From contig CM057058.1 of the NCBI GenBank assembly GCA_029945375.1, forward strand, positions 3,844,001 through 3,908,000: a DNA stretch of 64,000 nt, written 5' to 3'. Position numbers and translations under genes: made by a program. Within the stretch, counting starts at the first letter, position 1; each line of letters starts with the position of its first letter. Below the pieces are notes generated by a model. The model saw nothing but the letters and a program-made list of their open reading frames with translations. It searched no databases and had not been told where the DNA came from. Below are positions 35,360 to 45,735 of the stretch, piece after piece. This stretch comes from Agaricus subrufescens (taxonomy: Eukaryota > Basidiomycota > Agaricomycetes > Agaricales > Agaricaceae).

Positions 35360-35816
35360 TGTCGAAACAGCACCGTAGCTTGCGCAATGGCAGGGACTCG
35401 ATTACACACCTGTAGAGAATATAGATATACTGAATAGAACTTTGTAAGTCTTTCAGATAGATTGTAGACGAAATATGTGAGAGATATTCAAGCTGTCTTT
35501 CATATTCATAACATAGAGCTTATATACATGTAGCATAAGTTTGATATAGATAAAGTGACGAGTAGATCGTCTCATAAGATGTGGTGCAAGGTAGACATTA
35601 ATCTCGAGCAGCATAAGCAGCTCGAGACGATTGGTCGGAATATTAATGAGGGTCTACTAGTAGCTTAGTAGAATTCCGGATATGCGTTCCAAGAATGATC
35701 TGGAACGTTCTAATTGTTCCTACTATGTGTGGGGACTTAGTCAGACGTTATAATAGAGTCCCGGATGTTTAATGTGTGATGGGTATTCGGGGGAAGTCAG
35801 TAGTCTGACTTTAACA
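35360..35816 (-). mobile_element. Copia-2 5' LTR
   Basis: 457 bp, TG...CA ends on the coding strand (TGTTAAAGT...TTTCGACA). See the 3' LTR for the differences. Confidence 0.95.
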
Positions 35817-37559
35817 AGTCATGACTAATTATGTATCTAAGTTTAGCTACTCTAATAATAACCAACCAATAGGAATAATCCCTTTACTACTCTGAGTTAC
35901 TCTGGGTTACTCTGGGTAATGGTGCAATAATGATGTGATAGAAAACATTCTAGAAGGTTCTAGAATGTTATAGAATGGTCTGGACTGCTCTAGAACAATT
36001 AGGTAATTAAGGTCTTCTAACTTATGGCACAGAGAATAAAGAACGTTGAATATCTCAACAACTACTGGGCCGTTTCGGATGATATGGATATCAGTAGAAA
36101 CGGTTTGATCAGGGCTTTCCAACGGTGCCCGATTCGTAGGAATCGAATCAGCCGTTGGTAAGATATAACGTAATCTTCCAAATCTGTGACATGCATGCAG
36201 TTAAGACAGTTGGCAGAACAAGGGGAATACTAAGAAAAGATGTTTAGAAAAAGAAAAGGGAAGGAGTTAAAAGGTGGCATACCAGATCATAGGAGACGGC
36301 GAAATGTGTAGCCAGACCATCGAGATAAGGAGCACTGGGAGCAAGACCAAGTTGATGAGTTAAAGAAGTATTGGTGCGAACTAGGAAATGCAGATTAGTA
36401 GAAGAGAGGGAGAAAGTGTAAAGCCTGTACCACAAGGTTCCTCTGAACCATCAGAATCGACGGTTGCAGGAGTCTTGACCGTCTTGGATTGCTTTGATCG
36501 AGTAGTTCAAGAACGAGTTGCCAGGGCAGCCTTGGAAGGAGGTGCAGGCTTACAACGAGAGGCGGCCAGTTTACGTTTTTTGGAGGAGGGCTTTTCCATG
36601 TCGACATCGGAATCGTCGAGTTCGTCCTCTTGAACCACTTCATCTTCGTCATCGCTTTCGCTTTCCTCGTCGCTGATGAAGACAGGATCAGGCTCAGAAG
36701 ACGATGAGGAGGAGGTGATTTCAACGACGGCAGTATAAGAGCCAGCCTGGAATTTACTACCAGTAGTTTTGCGAGCCAGACACTTGCCAGAGCCAGGGCG
36801 TGGAGAATGGGCAGGTGCCGCAGCTTTGATTGGAGAAATCTTCTCAATTTTAGGAACTACCTCGGGGGTATTTTTAGGCGACGGAGAACGCAGACGCTGG
36901 TGTTTGGTGGCAGGAGATTTGGTCTTGCCACGACAAGTGGAACCAGCAGTTGAACTAGCAGCGGGATTAGGCGGGACATGAACCTCCGCTAGATTAGGCC
37001 GAGGAGCCTCTGACGCCACTTGAGCTGTGATTCGAGCCACTGTGATATTAGAAGCGCAAACAGCAGCAAAGAGACATCATGCCCGAGCTATGGGCCACTC
37101 ACCAAGAGATCGGCGAGGAGGGGGTTGATGAGGAGTCTGAGCCGAAGCTGAGGAAGTCGAGGGAGCTGCAAGAATGGCAGGAGTCAGAAGACGAGAAGAC
37201 GGAGAATGGAAAGAGGCAGGCTGCAAACATTGCGCTGGCATCGGAGTACGAGCGATGGCCAGGAGGACGGAAGGCACCAGAGGGGTAGACAAAGGGCGAA
37301 CGGCCAAGGGCAAAGTCGGTAAGATAGTCTGCGGAGTGCTGGATGGAGATGTGGACAATGATTCCTCCGGCTGCTGAATCTTTCGGTAGGCCAGCAGAGC
37401 GCAAAAATGTTCGGAATGCCGGAGAAGGACGTCGGACGGAAAATGCGCACCCCATTCCACCTTGTCGAGGATAGCAGTGATGGCTATCTCGGGGGGCAGC
37501 TGGGGAGGCGAGGAGGACATGATGGGGAGAAAGAAACCAAAGTGGGGGGGGCAAGGTCT

Positions 37560-37568
37560 GCTTTTAAG
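37560..37568 (-). promoter_or_regulatory. TATA-like box of antisense gene 1
   Basis: cttaaaagc on the minus strand, about 40 bases before the ATG at 37520. The Gypsy-2 antisense gene has cttataag at nearly the same distance. Confidence 0.35.
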
Positions 37569-38041
37569 GGGGGCCAGAGCTTGGCGTCAGTCAAAGATAC
37601 CCTATTAGCGAGGTCAAGATCCGCAGGGTGGAGACAAAAAAGGCAAGACTCACTAGATCGCGCCAGCACGCTATGTCAGCAGTGGTAGCACGGAATGAGC
37701 CATTGGCTGATGATGCCCCAAAGAAAAAATGAGGCGGGGTCAGCAAAACAAAAAAGAAGTTGAGGAAGTTTAAACCTCACCTTTGGAAAGTGATCAGAAG
37801 ATCGCGCTAAATTTAGTAATGCGTGGTCTGGGACGATCAGAAAAGAAGCACGGCAATTGCCATTCCGGGAGAACAAGGTGGTAGTGATATTAATAGCTGC
37901 CAGTGATGTCCGGAGCGGGAGATCCACCACTGCCAAGGGCGAGTGCTCGTCGAGGGGTGAAATTGAAGTCCAGCCAGACATTGGGGATGATCAGTTTAGT
38001 TCCGAGATGGAGTCTGGTATGACTGAGGACAGTCATTTCAT
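37569..38041. other. Gypsy-1 sequence between antisense gene 1 and the 3' LTR
   Basis: No supported gene. It would hold upstream sequence of antisense gene 1. Confidence 0.5.
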
Positions 38042-38054
38042 AGTGGGGGGGAGA
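38042..38054 (+). promoter_or_regulatory. Gypsy-1 polypurine tract
   Basis: agtgggggggaga abuts the 3' LTR, the expected start point of plus-strand DNA synthesis. Confidence 0.8.
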
Positions 38055-39438
38055 TGTTACCGCCCCAGCCGTTTTATGCGTGAAAATATACGTTTAATGC
38101 AGTTAGGTGTACGTATTAAGTTTGGGAATGAACAATTGATCACCCAGTTAGAGATAATCTCAGGCGAGGGCATGTGTGAAGAAAGGTTGATCTAGGGGAC
38201 AGTCAAGATTGCATCCGCGATTCCTAGTAGGAAAACTGTACTGCTAGGGGAAATATAATCGCATTCGAGGACTTTAAGATGGAAGTATTGAGGCTGAGTC
38301 TAGAGAGACTTTATTGGGAATTATCATTGAGACTGGCTATAGGATGGCTTGAGGACTTAGCAGAATGCGGTTCCTTCAGCGGACCTTATGCTAAACCAAA
38401 TCTGTAACTACTACCTGCCTAATAAGGAAAGGGCTAGGAAGTAGACGACTTACACATCTCGAGACTGAATTAACCTGAAGCAAGACTGTTGAATTGTTGG
38501 TCGAGACTCTGGATCAGGTGGAAATAGTGATAATCTCAAAGCAACTAAAGGCAAGATAGAAGCATAGTCTAATCAAGGACATCTTATTGATGGGACAATC
38601 AGTGGGGGATGCGCCTCGAGAGTTTCTAGACTAGGGCTTAGGGTTGGAAGCTCGTTAGCCAATGGGGAGCAGGAGATTAGGCAAGTGCAATGTTTGGTCG
38701 AGGAGACTGAATAGTCAAGACTGTTGATTGGTGGGGAAAGATGAGTCGAGGAGACTATACCCATTCAGTGCTGGATACGGACTTGGTTATCTGTTTCATA
38801 TTTGTTTATTTTGTCTCAGTTTTTTTTTATTGTGTATCGTATATAGTTGCCAGTCGAGGACGAGGTTCGGCATCGAATCTTTGCCCAAGCGCTGTGCGAG
38901 TGAAATCAAGTTTGGTTAAACTTCGCAGTGTTCTAAGCATTTCTTAAAGTTCTTTCTCAACTCAGAAGGTCTTGTGTTCTGCTTGAGAGAGTATCTTCAC
39001 TGGCCTAATAGGATCGCGATAGCATTTGGTGCTAGCTTGACTTGTCTTGCAGTCTGTCTTGAAGCACGAAGGCAGTTCAAGGCTCTCCAAGTTTGTTGAG
39101 GCATCACTAGGGCGGACTCGCTACCCCTCCTAGATAGGTGTCTAACCCATCCTATTGAGGACAGTCGTCGCGAGCTTAGCCACTCATCACGAAGGTTCTA
39201 ATCGAAATGGCATAGGTCTGGAAGAGGTCTCTATTCAGTCGAGACTTGTTTCACATTTCTATTCTACCCCTATTTTCATTTAATACTTAATTGAGACGCT
39301 TACTTTCACTTTCTTTCTGATTTATTCTCCCCACAAACCGCACTCGAGACTCGGTGTAATTCAAAGGGTTGCATTTGCATTCGATTTTATATTTTTTTAT
39401 ATTTTATTTTCCACATTTACACCAATCTAGTCTCTTCA
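38055..39438 (+). mobile_element. Gypsy-1 3' LTR
   Basis: 1,384 bp against about 1,402 bp for the reassembled 5' LTR. It carries the gtttc target site uninterrupted and ends GTCTCTTCA. Confidence 0.93.
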
Positions 39439-39848
39439 CCGCAGTCACTCTACAACCAATGCAATGTGGGCCATAACTTTCCAACAGCCAATGTGACTGT
39501 ATCCAGATCAGTACTTGTTCCTATTGCAATGCAATTGCTATATCTCTATTCCAATTCCTATTTCTATTATCCAGAACTATTCCTTTTCCATACTTTACTC
39601 CTGTACACCTTTGTATATAAGTTTTGCATTCCTGTATCTATTCCTCAGTCTGAAATCAACTTAGATCTTATCCCCTCTTGATTCCTATCTTTCCACTAAG
39701 CTTTCTGCAACTCACATTCTATTCCACTATCACTCTCTAGGCATCCAGAGCTTGCTGGAGGGCACAGTGCGCCTTTGCGTTGCTGAGGCCAACACCTATC
39801 CATCAATTGGAGTCGCCTAGTTCCAACTCTGCAGTCATAGTCCTGACA
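39439..39848 (+). mobile_element. LTR fragment of the Gypsy-2 family
   Basis: Corresponds to the Gypsy-2 3' LTR from 47180 to its end (47589), so about 237 bp are missing at the start, where it meets Gypsy-1. Many CGs are TG or CA. It ends ctgaca against cttaaca in the younger copy. Confidence 0.85.
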
Positions 39849-40566
39849 CCAGGAAGAGTACCAGATGTGAAAGTAACACTGCAAGTGCAATGAAGAGCAA
39901 GGAAGTGTCTCTGAGACAAAACAAGGAGAAGGAATGATGATCTACAACCTTCATTAGACTTCAAACCAAGAAATAACTGTCTCAAGGATTTTGGAGAGAG
40001 ATATAAGAGTTTTTTGAGCAGGATAGATTTAGAGTTTCAAGAAGGGGGTGATAATTCGATACATTTCTACTGTACATGAGTTCATTATATACCTGTTTGA
40101 TATGAGTTATTAAGGAAACTCGAAGAAATTTGCAGAAATATGAGAGAAGACTAAATGGAAATAGGAATGATAGTGTATCTACCCGTAAATTTTAATATAA
40201 ATTTTGTTTTTGAATCAACTGTGACTGGAGAAATGAGAACTAAACTAATAGGAATTATTGAGACAAAAAGAACATTCACGAGGACAATACTTAAGGAGTT
40301 TTTGAGTGCGAAAGATTAAATATTTGAAGTCATAGATTTTTGAATTTAAAGTTATAATGGCCACCGAGATGGCATTTGATATGGAATGGTACAAGTCAGC
40401 AGTCTGAAGGCACTATGAAACAAAAGGGATTTTAAGTTTGAAATGGAGAAAATGACAAAGCAGTGTTGTGGCTGTTCCAAATATAGATTGATCCGAGATT
40501 TTGATGATATTGCCTATTTTCAGTGGTAGGTGTTATACCACCTTGACAGTGACTCATACAAAAGCA
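39849..40566. other. Mosaic: inverted Gypsy-2 leader pieces around an unknown 660-bp insert
   Basis: 39849-39887 and 40550-40566 are two adjoining pieces, in reverse, of the Gypsy-2 sequence near 40993-41035. They are separated by an AT-rich insert (about 39888-40549) without ORFs. The insert might be a solo LTR (tgaagagc...cttgaca), but I find no clear target duplication. Confidence 0.5.
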
Positions 40567-40948
40567 GGGCCGTAACTTTCCAATGGCCAACACGACTGTA
40601 TCTGGATCGGTACTCATCCCTATTGCGATGTGATTGCTATATCTCTATTCCAATTCCTATTTCTATTTTCCGGAACTATTCCTTTTCCGTAATTTACTCC
40701 TGTATATCTTCGTATATAAGTTCCGCATTCCTGTATCTATTCCTCAGTCTGAAATCAACTTAGATTCTATTCCCTCTCGATTCCTATCTTCCCGCTAAGC
40801 GTTCCGCAACTCGCGTTCTATTCCGCTATCGCTTTCTAGGCATCCGGAACCCGCTGGAGGGCACAGTGCGCCTTTGCGTCGCTGAGGCCAATGCCTATCC
40901 CCAAATCAGAACCGCCTAGTTCTGACTCTGCGGTCGTAGTCTTAACAG
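40567..40948 (+). mobile_element. Gypsy-2 5' LTR, truncated
   Basis: Matches the 3' LTR from 47209 to its end; the first 266 bp are missing. Ends gtcgtagtcttaaca. Confidence 0.88.
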
Positions 40949-40992
40949 TATTTCAGACTCCCGCTCCAGCTGGTTCCACACTTTGCTTTTGT

Positions 40993-42462
40993 ATGAGTCA
41001 CACTTGCAGTGTTACTTTCGCATCTGGTACTCCTCCTGGCGACATTCCACTTCCCCCTGCTCGTCAACCTAAACCTCGCAGTTCCGCGAAAACTTCGGAT
41101 TCTCATACCCCTGTTTCCAAAACCCCTGACATGTCTCACCGAGTTTCCGGTTCGGGTTCTCGCACCCCTCAAGACTGGGAAGGTTCTCAATCAGTACCCC
41201 CTGGTCGCTCTCAGGAGGGTACTCCTGTTTCCGACGTTCCTGGTACTCACCGGAACCCCGGAACTTACGATGGATCGGGTGGAAGGGAAAAGGGTAAGGG
41301 AAGAGATGGTGGTGGTGATGGTGACGACGGAGGTGGAGATGGAGGTGGAGATCCGGGAGATGGGGATGGAGATGGAGAAGAGGATGGAGATGATGATGAA
41401 GACGGTCAACACGTTCCGAATCACGTTCTAGCCAACCTCCTATCAACTATCTCAGATACACTCACTCGGAACTCTTTGCAACCTCCCGCCAAAACTCCTA
41501 AAGTTGTGATCAAGGAACCGACTTCATTCAACGGCAAGGAACCTCACAAGCTCAACGAATTCATCTTTCAGTGCCGCCTCTACTTCAAGGCTAATCCGAA
41601 TCAATTTCCGTCGCAACACACAAAGGTTTCCTTCGCCCTCTCTTATCTTTCCGGTTCCGCTCAAACTTGGTTTCAAACAACTCTCGAGGAGAATCCGATA
41701 TGGGAATTAGTTCCCTGGTATAATGACTGGGACTTGTTCGTTGATGAACTTGTCTCCAATTTTGGTTCCTTGGATCCGGTAAACGAGGCTGCGGAAGAGA
41801 TTGAGCATCTTACCATGTCCGCTAACAACCACATCAACAAGTATAATGTCTCCTTTGCTCATCTCGCATTGTGTCTTCACTGGCCGGATTCAGTTTTGGT
41901 CCATCGCTATTATCGTGACCTTCCCGATCGCATCCAGGACGTCCTTTCCTCACTCCCAACCGACAAACCTTCCACTCTTCGGGAATCACGGGACCTGGCT
42001 ATGCACATCGACAACCGCCACTGGGAATGCCATCGCGAACGGAACCGTGCCAACAAGCAATCCACTTTGAAGGACTCCAACCCGCAACAAAAGCAGAAGA
42101 ACAAACCCGCAAATTCCGGCAAAAACAATTCGCAATCGCAATCATCGTCCCCCGGTAACCAATCCAACAACAATGCTAAACCCGGAAAACCCGCAAACGC
42201 AAATTTGCAATCCAGTTCCTCTTCCTCGTCTTCGAATCCTCTCGCAAACATCCTTGGTCACAACGGCAAACTCACTCCTCAGGAATGCCAGCATCGGAAG
42301 GACAAGAACTTGTGTATGTTCTGCGGAGGAGGCAGCCATACCGCTGAAAATTGCCCAAAGAAGAATACCGGCAAATCCGACAACTCTAACAAGCCAAAGG
42401 GCCAATCAGCTGTAGCTGAAGGTACTTCCGCGAGTTCTGCTCCTGCGAGCTCAGGAAATTAA
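40993..42462 (+). CDS. gag: Gypsy-2 Gag
   Basis: About 489 residues. I prefer ATG 40993 because the in-frame ATG at 40891 lies in the LTR and is ACG in the other LTR. The first 120 residues are Pro/Ser/Thr-rich, followed by a Gly/Asp-rich run. The capsid-like core spans KTPKVVIKEPTSFNG to about NNRHWECHRERN (retrotransposon gag type: SFALSYLSGSAQTWFQ). The C-terminal nucleocapsid has a CCHC knuckle (CMFCGGGSHTAENC, C-x2-C-x4-H-x5-C). The stop is at 42460-42462; pol lies in another frame. Confidence 0.88.
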   Translation: MSHTCSVTFASGTPPGDIPLPPARQPKPRSSAKTSDSHTPVSKTPDMSHRVSGSGSRTPQDWEGSQSVPPGRSQEGTPVSDVPGTHRNPGTYDGSGGREKGKGRDGGGDGDDGGGDGGGDPGDGDGDGEEDGDDDEDGQHVPNHVLANLLSTISDTLTRNSLQPPAKTPKVVIKEPTSFNGKEPHKLNEFIFQCRLYFKANPNQFPSQHTKVSFALSYLSGSAQTWFQTTLEENPIWELVPWYNDWDLFVDELVSNFGSLDPVNEAAEEIEHLTMSANNHINKYNVSFAHLALCLHWPDSVLVHRYYRDLPDRIQDVLSSLPTDKPSTLRESRDLAMHIDNRHWECHRERNRANKQSTLKDSNPQQKQKNKPANSGKNNSQSQSSSPGNQSNNNAKPGKPANANLQSSSSSSSSNPLANILGHNGKLTPQECQHRKDKNLCMFCGGGSHTAENCPKKNTGKSDNSNKPKGQSAVAEGTSASSAPASSGN

Positions 42463-42505
42463 TCCGTGGTCCCCTTGACTCTGCACAGGCGGGGGATTGC
42501 GTTGA

Positions 42506-45500
42506 CACCCTCTGTGCTTCAGAGAGAGTTTGTCTCAACGCTTCGCTCTTTCCAATCCGAATTCCCTTCGCGTTTTTCTTTCTCCTACAGACACTTCTTC
42601 TATTTCCGACATTCCTGCGCTGGTGGACAGTGGTTCGACTCATTGTTTTATTTCGAATTCCTTTGTTTGTAAACATGGTATCCTGACAGTTCCGGTTCCT
42701 CCTGTTAAGCTTCATCTCTTCAATGGGACTTCTAGCTCTTTTGTTTCCGAGGTTGCAAATTTTCCTGTATCTTTTCCTACCGGTGAATCTATGACACTTT
42801 CCCTCTATGTCACTTCGCTGGATCCGCAGACTCTAGTGGTTCTTGGGCACGACTGGCTGTCCCGCTACAATCCGTTGATTGACTGGGTTACTGGCTGCAT
42901 CACTTTCCGTTCCACTCCTGTCGAGATTCCGCCTACTCTTCGCGCGCTGCCTTCCGATGACACTGTGCCACGAACGTCGGTATCAGATTCCATCACGGAA
43001 GCAACTTCCGATTCACCCGCCAGAATAGACATTCGTCTAGTCAATGCCGCTGCCTTTGCGCAAGCATCCCGACTTCCTGGCTCTCATCGCTTCACCCTCA
43101 ACCTTCGCTCAGTTATCGCTGCAGCATCCTCTGTCGAGGAATCTCCTGTCGACCTTTCCGCTATTCCGGCGGAATACCATGATTTTGCGGATGTGTTCAG
43201 CAAGTCCCATGCGGATACGCTACCGACGCATCGACACTACGATCTCAAGATCGACTTAGAGGACGGTACCGCACCTCCTATAGGTCCGATCTATTCCTTG
43301 TCGCAAACGGAACTTCAAGCTCTTCGCGAATTCATTGACGAAAACCTCTCTATCGGTTTCATCCGACCCGCAACCTCTCCCCATGGCGCTCCTGTTCTTT
43401 TTGTGAAGAAGAAGGATGGTTCCCTCCGTCTCTGCGTCGATTTCCGTGGTCTCAATCGGATTACTCGGAAAGATCGCTACCCACTTCCCCTCATTTCGGA
43501 TCTCCTTGACTCTCCTCGCAAAGCTCGCATCTATACGAAGATTGATCTTCGGCACGCATATCACCTCGTCCGTATTGCGGAAGGCGACGAGTGGAAAACG
43601 GCCTTCCGGACTCGTTATGGGTCCTTTGAATGGCTCGTCATGCCTTTCGGTCTTAGCAATGCTCCCGCCGCATTCCAGCGGTTCATGAACGACATTTTCC
43701 AGGACTTGCTAGACGTATGCGTTACTATCTACCTCGATGACATCCTCATCTATTCCGACGATCCGACTCAACACTGGAATCATGTCAGAGAGGTGCTGAA
43801 GAGACTTCGTGAACATGGTCTCTATGCGCGAGCCGACAAATGCGAATTCAATTCCGACACGGTGGAATATCTCGGGTATATCCTTTCGACTGACGGTCTC
43901 ACTATGTCCGACGAAAAGGTCAAGACTATCCAGGACTGGCCGGAACCTCGGAAAGTAAAGGACATCCAATCCTTCCTAGGGTTCGCAAACTTTTATCGTC
44001 GCTTCATCTATGGCTATTCCGACATCGTGGTTCCCTTGACTCGTCTTACTCGCAAAGGGATCCCTTGGAATTTTGGTTCCGATGCCCGGAATGCCTTCGA
44101 AACCCTCAAGAAGTCCTTCACTTCCGCTCCCGTCCTCACTCACTGGATTCCGGACTCGCAAATCATCGTGGAGACCGACGCTTCCGACTACGCTTTAGCC
44201 GCTATCCTTTCCATCGTATCCCCTGACAGTGACATTCATCCTATCGCATTCCATTCCCACACTTTCTCGTCTCCGGAACTCAACTACGACACTCATGATA
44301 AAGAGCTTCTCGCTATCTTTGAGGCGTTCCGCATCTGGTGTCATTACCTAGAGGGGGCTTCCCTTCCGATCGATGTCGTTACCGACCACAAGAACTTGGA
44401 ATATTTTGCAACTACCAAGCTCCTTACCCGTCGGCAGGCACGATGGTCGGAATACCTTTCGCAGTTTAACTTGGTCATCCGTTTCCGATCCAGTAAACTA
44501 GGAACGAAGCCGGATGCTTTGACGAGACGCTGGGACGTCTACCTAAAAGGGGAGGATAAGGGCTACGCTTCGGTCAATCCGCACAACTTCCGTCCAGTAT
44601 TCACTCAAGAACAACTTGCTTCATCTCTCCGCGCCTCATCCCTCGCGACCCCTGTGTTCCGTGCTGCTACTATCATAGATCTTTCGCAACTCCATTCCGA
44701 CATCCTTTCCGCACTTCCCAAAGATCCCATTGCTGCACAGCACCTCGCGTCGCCCCGGGGGAGATGGTCTCTCACTTCCGATGGCTTCCTTAGGCTCGAT
44801 GACCGGATCTATGTTCCCGACGCTAACACCTTACGACTTCGCATCACACAATACCACCACGACCATATCCTGGCCGGCCATTTCGGTCAGAATAAGACTC
44901 TGGAATTAATCCGAAGGAGTTATACATGGCCCGGAATCCGCGACTTCGTCAAGCACTTCTGCAAGAGTTGCGTTACCTGCATGCGATCCAAACCTCAACG
45001 TCATCGGCCCTACGGGACTCTCAAGCAGCTTCCGATTCCGGAACGCCCCTGGCATTCTATCTCTATGGATTTTATCGAGAAACTTCCGCAATCCTCTGGA
45101 TTCGATAGCATTCTAGTTATCGTGGACCGCCTCACGAAACAAGCCATATTCATTCTGACATACGATACCATTAATTCCGCTGAACTCGCTCGACTCTTTG
45201 TTATTCACGTATTCTCCAAGCACGGTGTTCCGTCCCATGTTACTTCTGATCGCGGTTCCGAGTTCGTATCTCATTTCTTCTGCTCTCTTGGCCAAGCACT
45301 CGACATGAAACTCCATTTCACTTCCGGATATCATCCTGAAGGCGATGGTCAAACAGAACGGACGAATCAAACTCTGGAACAGTATCTCTGCATCTACTGT
45401 AACTATCAGCAAGACAACTGGTCGGAACTCCTTCCGCTTGCGGAATTCGCATTCAATAACGCTCCCAGCACTACTACCGGTATCTCACCTTTCTTCGCGA

Positions 45501-45735
45501 ATAAAGGCTATCACCCATCCCTCGCTATCCATCCCGAACGCGACCTCGCATCCTTACGAGCTCGGGAATTCGCTATTGATCTCGACGAACTTCATGCTAC
45601 TCTCAAATCCAAAATCGCATCCGCTCAACAACGCTACCAGGTATCCGCTGACACTCATCGGTTACCAGCACCTGACTTCGGAATTGGTCAAAGAGTATTC
45701 ATCAAGGCAAAGTATTTCCGCACTACCCGACTGTT
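42506..45735 (+). CDS. pol: Gypsy-2 Pol, 3' end deleted
   Basis: The frame opens at 42506, 43 bases after the gag stop and in a different frame, so expression needs frameshifting or reinitiation. Protease: PALVDSGSTHCFI. Reverse transcriptase: KKDGSLRLCVDFRGLN, catalytic YLDD in VTIYLDDILIYSDD, FLGFANFYRRFI. RNase H: DASDYALAAILS, DHKNLEYF. Integrase: HHDHILAGHFG, CVTCMRSKP, SMDFIEKLP, TSDRGSEF, EGDGQTERTNQ. All catalytic residues are present with no internal stop. After KAKYFRTTR the protein leaves the family and reads backwards through the antisense gene to 45892, so the integrase C-terminus is lost by a deletion. Confidence 0.9.

Larger units (their letters stand above)
27832..35816 (-). 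mobile_element. Complete Copia element (Copia-2) with nested MITE
   Basis: 7,985 bp with two 457-bp LTRs and the 5-bp duplication agtca at 27827-27831 and 35817-35821. All coding sequence is on the minus strand. It is inserted in the solo LTR that itself sits in antisense gene 1. It contains a 1,587-bp MITE in the pol frame. Confidence 0.95.
27645..36180 (-). mobile_element. Solo LTR of an unidentified element, split by Copia-2
   Basis: Removing Copia-2 and one target copy joins 27645-27831 to 35822-36180, a 546-bp sequence starting TGCTTACCTA and ending TAATCTTCCA, flanked by aatct on both sides. A TATA-like word (gtatataagt on the minus strand) lies near 27771. There is no coding sequence. 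TG...CA ends, a 5-bp duplication and a TATA box fit a solo LTR. The strand is assigned from the TATA orientation and is uncertain. Confidence 0.7.
26628..37520 (-). pseudogene. Gypsy-1 antisense gene 1: five exons, split by nested insertions
   Basis: Minus-strand exons: 37520-37103, 37039-36431, 36380-36283, then after the insertions 27642-27410 and 27355-26628. Introns 37040-37102, 36381-36430 and 27356-27409 have clean GT-AG ends and good frame joins. The third intron (from 36282) received the solo LTR at its acceptor, and the join from exon 3 to exon 4 is out of phase by one base. The product would be about 690 residues: Ser/Pro-rich start, basic region, acidic run (SDDEDEVVQEDELDDSDVDM), a cysteine motif CDQCDHDRTGHC, and a C-terminal domain with FWIEAQLVSDIEGFETLLAD. 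TGAs at 36507-36509 and 27294-27296 break it. No family is recognised. It lies next to the 3' LTR, as the antisense gene of Gypsy-2 does. Confidence 0.65.
10374..39438 (+). mobile_element. Large Gypsy element with antisense genes (Gypsy-1)
   Basis: The limits are set by two LTRs that start TGTTA..GCCCCAGCC and end GTCTCTTCA. Inside, on the plus strand, lie a primer-binding site, gag and pol. Between pol and the 3' LTR two spliced genes run on the minus strand. Subtracting Copia-1 (11573-17243), the solo LTR and Copia-2 leaves about 14.9 kb, large for a fungal Gypsy. The 5-bp flanks do not match (ggtgg on the left, ccgca on the right). The ends may therefore have recombined, or the two LTRs may come from different insertions. 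Confidence 0.8.

Noticed and set aside
37079..37688. Plus-strand ORFs across antisense gene 1
   Set aside because: They overlap a spliced minus-strand gene with consistent splice joins, are Arg/Gly/Glu-rich by composition and show no family match.
41069..41446. Minus-strand His-rich ORF opposite Gypsy-2 gag
   Set aside because: It mirrors the Gly/Asp-rich coding run of gag (gatgga repeats) and has no independent support.
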